A DNA stretch of 53,422 nucleotides from Roseomonas sp. (GCA_020249435.1 JADCFQ010000028.1:1-53422); one strand, 5' to 3'. Shown: positions 44,167 to 52,344, numbered from the stretch's first letter. A program made the numbers and translations. The notes: a model not told the origin generated them from the sequence alone.

Positions 44167-45012
44167 TCACCGGCATTGCGCGCGGCGGCGGCTATCCGCG
44201 GCGCGTTCGGCCAGCGGGCCGGAAAGATTTGGGTGATTGGACCGCAGATTATCCAAAGTCTCACAGGCTTCACGCCGCGCGCCAAAGCCCTGGAAGGCGT
44301 TGGCCAGACCGATCATCGCCTCTGGCGCGCGGGCACCCTGGCGGTTGCGGCTATAGGCTTCGTCATAGGCGAGCGCTGCATTCTGGAAATCCCGCTTGCC
44401 CATCAGCGCATCGCCCAGCAGAAAATGCGCATCCTGGGCGCGGGCACCGGGGCGGGCGCGAATCGCTTCCCGCGCCGCTGCCTCGGCCGCGGCAAATTCG
44501 CGCCGGGCCAAAGCGGCCTGGCCATCCGTAATGGCCTTTTCGGCGGTTCTAGGGGCGCTGGAGGGTGCCGGGGCTGGTGGTGTTTGCGCCGCCGGCCCCG
44601 GCTGAGGAGGGCGCGGGGCGGCCGGCCGGCCAGCCCCTCTCTCGAGCGCTTGCAGGCGGAAATCCAGATCGCCGCGCAGTTTTTCGATCTCGGCGCGCAT
44701 CTGCCGGTCATTATTGTCGGCGACATCGGCGCGTCCACGCAGGCGGCGGTTTTCCTCTTCCAATTCCTGCACCCGACCGAGCAATTGCTGCACCAGATCG
44801 CCCGAAGCAGCGGACCCGCGCGCCGGCGCGCTTGGCGCGGGTGCCACGGCACCACCACCCCGCCGCAGCGCATCAAGTTCCCGTCGCAGATCCAGGATCT
44901 GGTTTTGCAGCGCGATGCCCTCACGGGTTTCCACCTGGGCCTGCACAGGGCTGGCGAGCGCCAACCCAAGGCCCAGAAGCGCCAGACGGAAAGCCGGGGT
45001 GAAGCCTGCCAT
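44167..45012 (-). CDS. cpoB: Tol-Pal system protein CpoB (YbgF)
   Basis: CpoB is a periplasmic protein that links Tol-Pal to peptidoglycan synthesis during constriction. A Sec signal peptide (FRLALLGLGLALASPVQAQ) is followed by a coiled coil (about residues 30-125, with ELEEENRRLRGR and AEIEKLRGDLDFRLQALE), a Pro/Ala-rich linker, and C-terminal TPR repeats (FLLGDALMGKRDFQNAALAYDEAY and following). I chose ATG 45012 (281 residues) over a TTG three codons upstream. It lies 39 bases after pal and is the last tol-pal gene. Confidence 0.92.
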   Translation of the reverse strand: MAGFTPAFRLALLGLGLALASPVQAQVETREGIALQNQILDLRRELDALRRGGGAVAPAPSAPARGSAASGDLVQQLLGRVQELEEENRRLRGRADVADNNDRQMRAEIEKLRGDLDFRLQALERGAGRPAAPRPPQPGPAAQTPPAPAPSSAPRTAEKAITDGQAALARREFAAAEAAAREAIRARPGARAQDAHFLLGDALMGKRDFQNAALAYDEAYSRNRQGARAPEAMIGLANAFQGFGARREACETLDNLRSNHPNLSGPLAERAADSRRRAQCR

Positions 45013-45051
45013 GGTCTTCAAGCGGCGCGACCGAAGCCGCGCCCCCTTCTT

Positions 45052-45525
45052 TTACCGAACAACCGTGACGGCGCGGCGGTTCTGCGCCCAGGCGCTTTCA
45101 TCGGAACCGAGTGCCGCCGGCTGATCCTTACCGAAGGAGATGGTCGAAATGCGCGAACCATTCACGCCACCCGCCACCAGGGCATCTCGCGTGGAATTGG
45201 CGCGGCGTTGACCAAGGGCCAGGTTGTATTCGCGCGTTCCGCGTTCATCGGTATGGCCTTCAACCAAAACCTGCACTTCCGGGAAGCGGCCCATCCATTC
45301 CGCCTGACGCTGCAACACCGGGCGCTGATCGGCGCGGATATTGCTGCGATCAAAATCGAAGAAGATGCGATCACCAACATTGGCGACCAGATCTTCCTGG
45401 CTGCCGGGGCGGATATTGCCCGCCCCACCCATGCCAGCCCCCGTGCCTGTGCTGCTGCTATTGTCAGACCTGGAACAGGCGGCGAGCAGCGCAAGACCCG
45501 CAATAGCGAGGAATTTCAACTTCAT
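45052..45525 (-). CDS. pal: peptidoglycan-associated lipoprotein Pal
   Basis: This outer-membrane lipoprotein binds peptidoglycan and TolB. The 157-residue precursor has a lipoprotein signal with lipobox LLAAC (acylated Cys17), a short Ser/Gly-rich tether, then an OmpA C-like domain: IFFDFDRSNIRADQRPVLQRQ and VEGHTDERGTREYNLALGQRRA, with the meso-diaminopimelate-binding Asp/Arg pair. AAAGGAAACC precedes ATG 45525. The gap to tolB contains a hairpin and a promoter-like box. Confidence 0.96.
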   Translation of the reverse strand: MKLKFLAIAGLALLAACSRSDNSSSTGTGAGMGGAGNIRPGSQEDLVANVGDRIFFDFDRSNIRADQRPVLQRQAEWMGRFPEVQVLVEGHTDERGTREYNLALGQRRANSTRDALVAGGVNGSRISTISFGKDQPAALGSDESAWAQNRRAVTVVR

Positions 45526-45572
45526 GACTGGTTTCCTTTCAGGAAAATCATAGCTTTGTGCGGTGCGGTAAA

Positions 45573-45596
45573 GGCTCGACCCGTTAAGGTCAAGCC
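45573..45596 (-). promoter_or_regulatory. hairpin and possible promoter between tolB and pal
   Basis: On the minus strand GGCTTGACC and GGTCGAGCC (one G-T pair, six-base loop) form a nine-base-pair stem followed by TTT. The same strand gives -35-like TTGACC about 17 bases before TACCGC. It could be a weak attenuating terminator, an mRNA-stabilising hairpin or a separate pal promoter; sequence alone cannot choose. Pal is needed in great excess over TolB, which would fit any of these. Confidence 0.35.
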
Positions 45597-45603
45597 AAAA
45601 CCT

Positions 45604-46959
45604 TCAGGAAAGCAAAGGCGACCATGTCGGATCGGTGGCATCGGTTGGCGTTGGCAAGGGGCGTTCATTGAAGCCCGCAATGTCTATGGTGTGGATGCGC
45701 GCCGAATAACCGCCGCCGCGCGCATCGGTGGCGCGGGTTTCCCGGCCAAAGACCAGCATGCGGCCATTGGGCGCGAAGCTTGGTGCTTCCATCTTCCAGC
45801 CCTCGGACAGGATACGCTCGCCCGAGCCATCGGGGCGCATTACGCCAATCGCAAAACTGCCGCTGCCGAAGCGGGTGAAGGCAATCAAATCACCGCGTGG
45901 GGACCAGACTGGCGTGGCGTAGCGCCCACGGCCGAAGGAAATGCGGCGGATGCCGCCACCATTCGCATCCATCACGTAAAGCTGCTGATCGCCGCCGCGG
46001 TCGGAATTGAACACAATCTGGTTGCCATCGGGCGAAAAGGCAGGGCTGACATCAAGCGCGCTGCCGCTGGTGATCTGCCTTTCGCGTCGGCTCGCCAAAT
46101 CCACCACATAGATATTCGCGTCGCCACCACGCATGGCCGAAAGCACCACGGAACGTCCATCCGGCGAGAAGCGCGGCGAAAGCGTCATGCCTGGAAAATT
46201 GCCCAGCACCTGCTGGCCGCGCGTATTCAAATCAAACAAGACAACGCGCGGCTGTTCGCGGCTTTGATAGGACATGAAGGCCACGCGATCCGCCGAGGGA
46301 TGAAAGCGCGGGGTCAGCGCCGCTTCGCGCCCATCGGTCAGAAAGGCATTGTTTTCGCCATCCTGATCCATGATCGCAAGCCGACGCAGCCGGCGATCTC
46401 GCGGGCCGGATTCCGCGATATAGACGATGCGTGTGTCGAAATAGCCTTTTTCGCCCAGCAATCTTTCGTAGATGACGTCAGAGATCAGATGCGCGATGCG
46501 CCGCCAATTGCCGGTGGGCGCGGTGAAGGCCGTGCCCTGCAATTGGTTTTCCGGCAGCACATCCCAAAGGCGGAATTCAACGCGTAGATTGCCGCCCTGC
46601 ACATCGGCGCGGCCCGTAGTGAGCGCCTGCGCGCCAATCACGCGCCAATCCTGGAAACGCGGGGTTTGCGCGGCGGATTCCGGGGTTTGGATGAAGGCCT
46701 GGCGCTGCACCGGGCGAAACAGCCCGGAATTGCGCAAATTATCCTGCACCACCCGCGCAATATCGCGCCCGAAACGCTGGCCATCGCCAGCGCCTGCGAA
46801 ATCCGGAATGGCAATCGGGATCGGGTTGGTGCGTGCGCGCGTGATGTCAATCACCGCCCCTTGCGCCAGGGCCCCATTCGGCGCGCCCGCAAGGCCGGAG
46901 ACCGTCACCGCGCCCGCGGCACCAAGCAATAGGGAGCGTCTTGTTGTCATGCCCATCAT
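45604..46959 (-). CDS. tolB: Tol-Pal system beta-propeller protein TolB
   Basis: This periplasmic protein shuttles between TolA and Pal. The 451-residue precursor has a twin-arginine-like leader (TTRRSLLLGAAGAVTVSGLAG); the conserved N-terminal domain (IPIAIPDFAG, VVQDNLRNSGLFRPV, WRVIGAQALTTG); and a six-bladed propeller with LSPRFSPDGRSVVLSA, DVSPAFSPDGNQIVFNSDRGG and APSFAPNGRMLVFGRE repeats. Tandem ATGs (46959, 46956) start it, seven bases after tolA. E. coli TolB uses Sec; the RR leader suggests Tat export here but needs testing. Confidence 0.96.
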   Translation of the reverse strand: MMGMTTRRSLLLGAAGAVTVSGLAGAPNGALAQGAVIDITRARTNPIPIAIPDFAGAGDGQRFGRDIARVVQDNLRNSGLFRPVQRQAFIQTPESAAQTPRFQDWRVIGAQALTTGRADVQGGNLRVEFRLWDVLPENQLQGTAFTAPTGNWRRIAHLISDVIYERLLGEKGYFDTRIVYIAESGPRDRRLRRLAIMDQDGENNAFLTDGREAALTPRFHPSADRVAFMSYQSREQPRVVLFDLNTRGQQVLGNFPGMTLSPRFSPDGRSVVLSAMRGGDANIYVVDLASRRERQITSGSALDVSPAFSPDGNQIVFNSDRGGDQQLYVMDANGGGIRRISFGRGRYATPVWSPRGDLIAFTRFGSGSFAIGVMRPDGSGERILSEGWKMEAPSFAPNGRMLVFGRETRATDARGGGYSARIHTIDIAGFNERPLPTPTDATDPTWSPLLS

Positions 46960-46966
46960 CCCGAAT

Positions 46967-47992
46967 TCAGCGCACCAGCCCGCGCGGATTGAAGCGAAAG
47001 GTGGAAGCCATCAGTGTTTGCAACTTGTCCGGCGGCACCTTCAACGGATTGCACGCGGGAGCCAATAAAGCACGCCGCGCCGATTCGAATACAGACCGCA
47101 CCCGCGGATCGGTCGGCATATTCCCTGCCGGCACCACATTGCGGACATTGCCCTGGCCATCAAGCTGCACACGCAATTCAACCACAATGCTGTCCAGCCC
47201 CAGCATGCCGGCATCCACATTCCAGCATTCCGATACCTGTTCCGCGAGGCCGCGAATCTCACCCTGCGTCAACGCCGCCGTCCCCGTGGGTGAACCGCCA
47301 CCCTGGCGCGGCGCGCCGGAAGGATTGGGCCGCGCGGTCGGTGCGCGGTCCTGCTGTTGCGCATTGCGCAGCCGCTCCAGCGTATTCTGCACCGAAGTAC
47401 TGTTTTCCTGCGGCCGCGCCACCGGCGGCGTTTGGCCCGTGCCTGCCTGACGCGATGGCTCGGGCGGCGGCGGCACCGGGGGCGGCGGCAAGGGCAAAGG
47501 CGGTTCCGGACGCGGTGGCTGCGCTGCCTGTTGCCTTGGCGGCGTTGGCTGGGGCGTTTGCGTCTGCGGCGTCACGCGCGGCGCGGGCGAGGGCTCAGGG
47601 CTTGGGGCTGGTGCCGGCGCGGGCGGGGTTGGGGGCGCTGGGCTTGGCGGCGCAGGCGCGGGTGCCGCAGCCGGCGCCGGCGGCGGTGGGGGCGGCGGCG
47701 GTGTTGGCTCGGGCGGCGCATTGCGCGGCGGCTCCGGCGCCGGGGGTTCCGGCGTCGGCGGGGTTGGGGTCTGGGTCGAAGTCTGAGCTGGGTTCGGTGA
47801 GGGCGTATCAGCACGCGCCATCTGCGCCGGGCCTGGGGCGACAAGCTCCACCGCGATGCCCTGTTCCTGTGGTGGCTCGGGAATGGACCGCGCAAGCGAA
47901 TACAAGGCCCCGATGGCCAGCAGCGCCGCATGCAGCCCCGCCGAGACCATCAGCCACTTGTTCAGACGCTTATCGGGCAGGGCCCGGGGCAA
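46967..47992 (-). CDS. tolA: cell-envelope integrity protein TolA, with a proline-rich spacer
   Basis: TolA transmits proton-motive force from TolQR to TolB/Pal. Of 341 residues, the transmembrane anchor is about 13-35 (WLMVSAGLHAALLAIGALYSLA). The spacer, about 60-200, is dominated by Pro-Pro, Pro-Ala and Pro-Glu repeats instead of the long Lys/Ala/Glu helix of E. coli TolA. The C-terminal domain III runs from about 240 (LAEQVSECWNVDAG, LRVQLDGQGNVRNVVPAG, ACNPLKVPPDKLQ), with two Cys likely to pair. The start is TTG 47992, with AGGAGAG at good spacing. The order tolQ-R-A-B-pal identifies it despite the TonB-like spacer. Confidence 0.92.
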   Translation of the reverse strand: MPRALPDKRLNKWLMVSAGLHAALLAIGALYSLARSIPEPPQEQGIAVELVAPGPAQMARADTPSPNPAQTSTQTPTPPTPEPPAPEPPRNAPPEPTPPPPPPPPAPAAAPAPAPPSPAPPTPPAPAPAPSPEPSPAPRVTPQTQTPQPTPPRQQAAQPPRPEPPLPLPPPPVPPPPEPSRQAGTGQTPPVARPQENSTSVQNTLERLRNAQQQDRAPTARPNPSGAPRQGGGSPTGTAALTQGEIRGLAEQVSECWNVDAGMLGLDSIVVELRVQLDGQGNVRNVVPAGNMPTDPRVRSVFESARRALLAPACNPLKVPPDKLQTLMASTFRFNPRGLVR

Positions 47993-48017
47993 GGCTTTCT
48001 CTCCTTCTCCCCGGCCT

Positions 48018-48566
48018 TCAGCGGGGGGGCTGGGCGGGGCGATTGGGCGCGGCAGGGGGGGCTGCCGAGCGTGCTGGCTGGGTCGCGGGCCTGCCTGCCG
48101 GGGGCGTTGCCGCGCCCGGGCGCTGCGCCTGCGGCTGTTCCGCCAGCAGCGCTACGCGCGTGAAGCCCGCACCGGCGATGGTGCCCATCACCTCCATCAC
48201 ACGGCCATAGGAAATGGCCTTGTCGCCACGCACGAAAATCCGCCGCTCCGGCGCGCCTTGCGGCTGTTCCCGCATGATCGCCTGCAACCGCGGAACCAGT
48301 CCATCCAAAGGCACTTCCGTTTCCTGCAGGAAAATCTTGCCCTCAGGATTCACCGTAATGGTCAGCGGCTCGGTTTCCTGATTGAGCGGCTGGGCAGTAG
48401 TTTTCGGCAAATCCACCGGCACGCCCACCGTCATCAGCGGCGCGGCCACCATGAAAATGATCAGCAGCACCAGCATCACATCCACAAAGGGCGTGACATT
48501 GATTTCCGCCATGGGCCGGTAGCGAGACCGCCCGGAAGACCGCCCGCCTGACAGAGAAGCCCCCAT
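48018..48566 (-). CDS. tolR: biopolymer transport protein TolR (ExbD family)
   Basis: TolR is the proton-channel partner of TolQ. The N-terminal cytoplasmic stretch RYRPMAEINVTPFVDVML leads into a single transmembrane helix carrying the essential Asp (FVDVMLVLLIIFMVAAPLM). The periplasmic domain includes VDLPKT and EVPLDGLVPRLQAIM, then RIFVRGDKAISYGRVMEVMG. About 40 C-terminal residues are an additional Pro/Ala/Gln-rich tail not present in E. coli TolR. It follows tolQ after three bases and precedes tolA by 25. Confidence 0.95.
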   Translation of the reverse strand: MGASLSGGRSSGRSRYRPMAEINVTPFVDVMLVLLIIFMVAAPLMTVGVPVDLPKTTAQPLNQETEPLTITVNPEGKIFLQETEVPLDGLVPRLQAIMREQPQGAPERRIFVRGDKAISYGRVMEVMGTIAGAGFTRVALLAEQPQAQRPGAATPPAGRPATQPARSAAPPAAPNRPAQPPR

Positions 48567-48569
48567 GGC

Positions 48570-49316
48570 CTATTCCGCCGCCTGGTTCGGGCTGCGCGGC
48601 CCACCATCATTCGCCGCCGCTTCCGTCTGCCGCGACAGGATGGCGCCAAATTCAGTGGCGAAACCTTCAAGCCGCGCGGCAAAGCGCGCCAGGTCCGTAT
48701 TGATCTTGTTGTACGCCAGCACCGCCGGAATGGCGGCCACGAGACCAATCGCGGTGGCAAACAGCGCTTCCGCAATCCCCGGCGCCACCACGGCCAGATT
48801 GGTGTTCTGCATCCCCGCAATGGCCGAGAAGGAATTCATAATCCCCCAGACCGTGCCGAAAAGCCCAACAAACGGCCCAACCGAACCGACCGAGGCCAGA
48901 AACACCATCCAGCGTTCCAGCCTTTCCATCTCCCGCCCGATCGTCACCGCCATGGCGCGTTCCACGCGTTCCTTGGCGCCGCCCAGCATGGCGGTGCCGC
49001 CGGCGCTGCGGCGCCATTCACGCATCGCCGAACCAAACACGGCAGCCAGCGGGTGCGTCGGCTGCTCCCCTTCGCGCGTATACAGCTCATCCAGGCTGCC
49101 GCCGGACCAGAAGCGATCCTCAAACCCATCCGCTGCCTTATTGATGCGCCGGATGGCAACAACCTTCTCAAACACCACCGCCCAGACCCAGATACTGGCG
49201 AGCAGCAGGCCGAGCATCACCGCCTTCACGACCCAATCCGCTTGCAGGAACAGGCCCCAAAGCGACAAATCATGGGCCGCCTGCCCAAGCGCCTGAGTGG
49301 TCACGCTACGATCCAC
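48570..49316 (-). CDS. tolQ: Tol-Pal system protein TolQ (MotA/TolQ/ExbB proton channel)
   Basis: The 248-residue protein has three membrane helices: near residues 18-42 (LFLQADWVVKAVMLGLLLASIWVW), 135-160 (SVGPFVGLFGTVWGIMNSF) and 170-200 (APGIAEALFATAIGLVAAIPAVLAYN). The conserved Thr/Ala channel residues are in the last two. The start is GTG 49316, with AAGGAGA seven bases upstream, which rules out internal ATGs. It is first in tolQRAB-pal-cpoB, and a hairpin separates it from ybgC. Confidence 0.96.
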   Translation of the reverse strand: MDRSVTTQALGQAAHDLSLWGLFLQADWVVKAVMLGLLLASIWVWAVVFEKVVAIRRINKAADGFEDRFWSGGSLDELYTREGEQPTHPLAAVFGSAMREWRRSAGGTAMLGGAKERVERAMAVTIGREMERLERWMVFLASVGSVGPFVGLFGTVWGIMNSFSAIAGMQNTNLAVVAPGIAEALFATAIGLVAAIPAVLAYNKINTDLARFAARLEGFATEFGAILSRQTEAAANDGGPRSPNQAAE

Positions 49317-49381
49317 GCCACATCTCCTTCGCCCTCAAGGGACGATTGAAGGCGGCCAAGGCCACCTGAAAATACCAAACT

Positions 49382-49403
49382 CGGGAAAAGCGGCCTTTTC
49401 CCG
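49382..49403 (-). terminator. hairpin between ybgC and tolQ
   Basis: A perfect nine-base-pair stem, CGGGAAAAG (49382-49390) with CTTTTCCCG (49395-49403) and a four-base loop, starts 13 bases past the ybgC stop. On the minus strand it is followed by AGTTTGG rather than a T-tract, so it may be a weak or Rho-assisted terminator, or an mRNA end-stabiliser, dividing the ruv-ybgC and tol units. Confidence 0.45.
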
Positions 49404-49415
49404 GCAAAAACTTGT

Positions 49416-49841
49416 TCACCCCGGCGCTGCCTCAGCCACCGCGCGCAGCGCCGAACGCCAAGGCTCCGGCAAGGGCACCGGCCTTGCGGCACCTTGCCCC
49501 ACGGAAGCCAGCCGCACGTCCAACACTGCCAGCACCTCATCGTCTTCACGCCGCACAATTTGGCGCAGCAACACCTGCACGCCCGTCACTCGGCGGATAT
49601 GCGTCTCCACCACCACCGATTCGTCGAGTCGCGCCGGTTTGAAATACTCCACTTCCAGCCGCCGCACCACGAGGAAGACACCATGCCGCGTGATCATTTC
49701 CTGGTGCGGCAAACCCATGGCGCGCAAGGCTTCCGTCCGCGCGCGTTCCGCCCAATGCAGATAGCGCGCGTGATAGGCAACACCGCCTGCATCCGTATCT
49801 TCAAAATAGACACGCACCGGCCAAAGATGCGGGCCGCTCAC
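49416..49841 (-). CDS. ybgC: Tol-Pal-associated acyl-CoA thioesterase YbgC
   Basis: The 141-residue hot-dog thioesterase has [29 protein letters not shown], with the catalytic Asp of the YbgC signature, then [16 protein letters not shown]. It hydrolyses short or medium acyl-CoA or acyl-ACP thioesters and is consistently encoded with tol-pal, though its role there is unsettled. The start is GTG 49841, overlapping the ruvB stop by GTGA, which couples it to the ruv genes. Confidence 0.94.
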   Translation of the reverse strand: MSGPHLWPVRVYFEDTDAGGVAYHARYLHWAERARTEALRAMGLPHQEMITRHGVFLVVRRLEVEYFKPARLDESVVVETHIRRVTGVQVLLRQIVRREDDEVLAVLDVRLASVGQGAARPVPLPEPWRSALRAVAEAAPG

Positions 49842-50878
49842 GCTTCCTGATCCCCGAGCAAATCCAGCAAGGGCTGCACGCCCGCCGGCGGGCTCAGCCC
49901 CAAATGCCGCCAGCCACGATCCCCCAGCACGCGCCCGCGCGGCGTGCGCAACACCAAGCCTTCCTGAATGAGAAAAGGCTCCACCACTTCTTCAAGCGTA
50001 TCCCGGCTTTCGGCCAGCGCCGCGGCCAGCGTCTCAATCCCGACCGGGCCGCCATTATGATGCTCCGCAATGCGCAGCAAATACCGCCGATCCATCGCAT
50101 CAAGGCCGAGCGCATCAACCTCCAACCGCCGGAGCGCCGCATCGGCCATGGCGCGATCCGCGACCTTGTCTTCCATCAGCGCGAAATCACGCACACGCCG
50201 CAAAAGCCGCCCCGCAATACGCGGCGTGCCGCGCGAACGGCTCGCGATCTCCCGCGCGCCATCCTCGGACAAATCGAACCCCAATTTCCGCGCGCCGCGC
50301 GTCACAATGCCCAGCAATTCCTCAGGCGTATAAAGCACCAAACGCAAGGGAATGCCGAAGCGATCCCGCAACGGCGTCGCCAGCAACCCTGCCCTGGTCG
50401 TCGCACCAATCAAGGTGAAAGGCGGCAAATCAATCCGCACCGTGCGCGCCGCTGGGCCTTCCCCAATAATCAGATCAAGCTGGAAATCCTCCATCGCCGG
50501 ATAAAGCGTTTCCTCGATCGCCGGCTGCAAACGATGAATCTCATCCACGAACAAGACATCACGCGGCTGCAAATTGGTCAGGATCGCGGCCAGATCCCCC
50601 GCACGCTGCAAGACCGGGCCCGAAGTCGCCCGAAAACCAACGCCCAATTCACGCGCCACAATCTGCGCCAGTGTCGTCTTCCCAAGACCAGGCGGGCCAT
50701 GAAACAAGACATGATCCATCGCCTCAGCCCGCGCCCGCGCGGCCCCGATAAAAACGCGCAAATTCTCCCGCAAACCGCGCTGACCCGTAAAATCATCCAG
50801 CGTCTGCGGCCTGAGCGAAACCTCAGCCCCATCCTCCTCAAGCCGGACGGGGCTGGAAAGGCGATCGGTGTCGGTCAT
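49838..50878 (-). CDS. ruvB: Holliday junction branch-migration ATPase RuvB
   Basis: RuvB is a hexameric AAA+ motor working with RuvA. The 346-residue protein has [21 protein letters not shown], Walker [24 protein letters not shown] (Walker B), [20 protein letters not shown] (sensor 1/arginine finger) and [19 protein letters not shown] (sensor 2). The C-terminal winged helix closes with [15 protein letters not shown]. It is separated from ruvA by 232 bases of palindromic sequence rather than by the few bases usual for ruvAB. Confidence 0.97.
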   Translation of the reverse strand: MTDTDRLSSPVRLEEDGAEVSLRPQTLDDFTGQRGLRENLRVFIGAARARAEAMDHVLFHGPPGLGKTTLAQIVARELGVGFRATSGPVLQRAGDLAAILTNLQPRDVLFVDEIHRLQPAIEETLYPAMEDFQLDLIIGEGPAARTVRIDLPPFTLIGATTRAGLLATPLRDRFGIPLRLVLYTPEELLGIVTRGARKLGFDLSEDGAREIASRSRGTPRIAGRLLRRVRDFALMEDKVADRAMADAALRRLEVDALGLDAMDRRYLLRIAEHHNGGPVGIETLAAALAESRDTLEEVVEPFLIQEGLVLRTPRGRVLGDRGWRHLGLSPPAGVQPLLDLLGDQEA

Positions 50879-50893
50879 GGGAGGGGGGGCTCC

Positions 50894-51094
50894 GCGGGGG
50901 GCTCTGCCCCCCGCCCCCCCGCCAGGAGGAATGCATCCTCCTGGACCTCCATAATGGGGCCGTGTAGGGAGAGGGGCACAGAGGGCGCGCCGGGCAAGCG
51001 GGCGCGCGCCGCCCCTCTCCCCACATGGCCCCGTATTGGCGGGGTCCGGGGAGACACTGTCTCCCCGGCGGGGGCACGGGGGCAGCGCCCCCGC
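50894..51094. repeat. cluster of five GC-rich hairpins between ruvA and ruvB
   Basis: Successive inverted repeats fill the gap. 50894-50902/50906-50914 and 50922-50930/50936-50944 are perfect nine-base arms. 50956-50977/51011-51032 are 22-base arms with two mismatches, around an inner stem at 50984-50990/51004-51010. 51046-51056/51058-51068 are perfect 11-base arms, and 51068-51075/51087-51094 are perfect eight-base arms. No gene is supported in 50879-51110. I recall similar modules between genes in Acetobacteraceae, so this is probably a dispersed intergenic repeat. It may also stall or stabilise the ruvA-ruvB transcript. Confidence 0.85.
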
Positions 51095-51110
51095 AGACCG
51101 CCCCCCCCCA

Positions 51111-51728
51111 TCACCGCGCCATCTCCTTCAGCCCGTCTCGGATGAGGTCGTTGAGGCTGGCGTCTGGGCCGAGGCGTTTGGCGGCGCGTGTGATGGCGGT
51201 GGTGGCTTCCGGGCGTTTCAGGCCGAGGTTCACGAGGGCGGAGATGGCGTCTGCTTCCATGCTATTGGCGTCGGGTGGGGCGATGATGGCGCCTTCGCCA
51301 TCTTCGCTGGGGGTGATGCGTCCGACCGCCCATTTTTGCATGGCGGGTTCATCCACGATGCGGTTGGCGGTGGCCGCACCCAGGCCTTTGACGGCGCCCA
51401 AGCGCTTGCGTTCCTTGGCGGCGATGGCGCGGGCGAGTTCCGCGGGGGTGAGGCCTGAGAGGACGAGCAGGGCTTTTTGCGGGCCGACGGTCTTGACTTC
51501 GATCAGGGCGAGGAAGGCTTCGCGTTCCTGCGCATCGGCAAAGCCGAACAGGGTGATGGCGTCTTGCCTGAGGTGGGTTTCGACCAGCACGCGGTGGGGG
51601 GCTTCGCGGGCGGAGAGGGCATCGAGGGTCTTGCGTGAACAGGAAAGCAGGTAGCCGACGCCGTTGACGTCCAGGATGCAGCCGCCTTCATGGGTGCTGT
51701 CCAGCCGCCCGGTAAGCTTGCCGATCAT
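51111..51728 (-). CDS. ruvA: Holliday junction DNA-binding protein RuvA
   Basis: RuvA binds four-way junctions and loads RuvB. The 205-residue protein has the domain I OB fold ([28 protein letters not shown]), [33 protein letters not shown] and [16 protein letters not shown] helix-hairpin-helices in domain II, and the C-terminal domain III that contacts RuvB ([22 protein letters not shown]). Start ATG 51728 is the family start; the frame continues upstream only through ruvC antisense-like sequence. It begins just 13 bases from the palindrome that ends ruvC. Confidence 0.96.
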   Translation of the reverse strand: MIGKLTGRLDSTHEGGCILDVNGVGYLLSCSRKTLDALSAREAPHRVLVETHLRQDAITLFGFADAQEREAFLALIEVKTVGPQKALLVLSGLTPAELARAIAAKERKRLGAVKGLGAATANRIVDEPAMQKWAVGRITPSEDGEGAIIAPPDANSMEADAISALVNLGLKRPEATTAITRAAKRLGPDASLNDLIRDGLKEMAR

Positions 51729-51740
51729 GCGGTCGCATAC

Positions 51741-51859
51741 CCTAAAGACGCTTTGCCGCGGCAGCGCGCGGCAAAGCGTCTTTAGGTCCTTGTTTGGTCG
51801 CATTTTCCGAGTCGCCAAGCGATCTCGCTTGGCTTGAAAATGCTCCTGCCAGCATTTTC
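51741..51859. repeat. three-hairpin palindromic element forming the 3' end of ruvC
   Basis: Perfect inverted repeats are present at 51741-51760/51767-51786 (20-base arms, six-base loop), 51814-51822/51825-51833 (nine-base arms, two-base loop) and 51836-51844/51851-51859 (nine-base arms, six-base loop). GCATTTTC at 51800-51807 can alternatively pair with GAAAATGC at 51836-51843, enclosing the middle hairpin. The block encodes the last 38 or so codons and the stop of ruvC. The form suggests an inserted mobile palindromic element kept in frame, or a regulatory RNA structure before ruvA. Confidence 0.8.
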
Positions 51860-52344
51860 TTGGTCTGCCGGTGATGCGCGTGGCAGATGGCGATGGCGAG
51901 GGCATCTGCGGCATCCGCGCGGCGGAAGGCGGCGCCGGGGAGGAGATGGCGCACCATGGCCTGCACCTGTCCCTTGGCGGCGTGGCCATTGCCGACCACG
52001 GCGCGTTTCACCTCCATGGCGCCATATTCGGCAACCGGCAGGCCAACAAGGCGTGGTGCGAGCATGACAACGCCGCGCGCCTGGCCGAGTTTCAGGGCGC
52101 TTTCGGGATTGCGCGCGACATAGGTGTGTTCCACCGCCGCCTCATCCGGTTGAAAATTGGCGAAGGTCTCGGCCAGCCCCTGATGTAGGATCAGCAACCG
52201 GTCGCCGAGGGCATCGCGGGCGGAGGTGGAAACCACGCCTTCGGCGATGAAGCGCAGGCGATAGCCATCGGTTTCGATCAGCCCCCAGCCGGTATGCTGA
52301 AGGCCGGGATCAAGCCCAAGGATGCGAATCGCGCGCGGAGACAT
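51742..52344 (-). CDS. ruvC: crossover junction endodeoxyribonuclease RuvC with an extra C-terminal tail
   Basis: RuvC resolves Holliday junctions by symmetric nicking. Catalytic acids are visible: Asp12 in LGLDPGLQHTGWGLI, Glu72 in VEHTYVARNP, and Asp144/Asp147 in RRADAADALAIAICHAHH. The family normally ends near HAHHRQ (E. coli RuvC is 173 residues). Here residues 161-200 are an extra tail, wholly encoded by a palindromic element that also contains the stop codon. Start ATG 52344 fits the family (SPRAIRILG); a TTG ten codons upstream is less likely. It is first in ruvC-ruvA-ruvB-ybgC, 45 bases after the Hint gene. Confidence 0.95.
   Translation of the reverse strand: MSPRAIRILGLDPGLQHTGWGLIETDGYRLRFIAEGVVSTSARDALGDRLLILHQGLAETFANFQPDEAAVEHTYVARNPESALKLGQARGVVMLAPRLVGLPVAEYGAMEVKRAVVGNGHAAKGQVQAMVRHLLPGAAFRRADAADALAIAICHAHHRQTKKMLAGAFSSQARSLGDSENATKQGPKDALPRAAAAKRL

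Noticed and set aside
44029-46587. Plus-strand open frame of 852 codons opposite tilS, cpoB, pal and tolB
   Set aside because: It is antisense to four well-recognised genes and rich in Arg/Ala/His/Gln, typical of shadow frames in GC-rich DNA.
46967-47992. TonB rather than TolA
   Set aside because: The spacer is TonB-like, but position between tolR and tolB and a domain III with two cysteines favour TolA.
50879-51110. Short open frames across the ruvA-ruvB gap
   Set aside because: The frames arise from G/C runs within the hairpins, and the encoded Pro/Gly/Arg strings resemble no protein.
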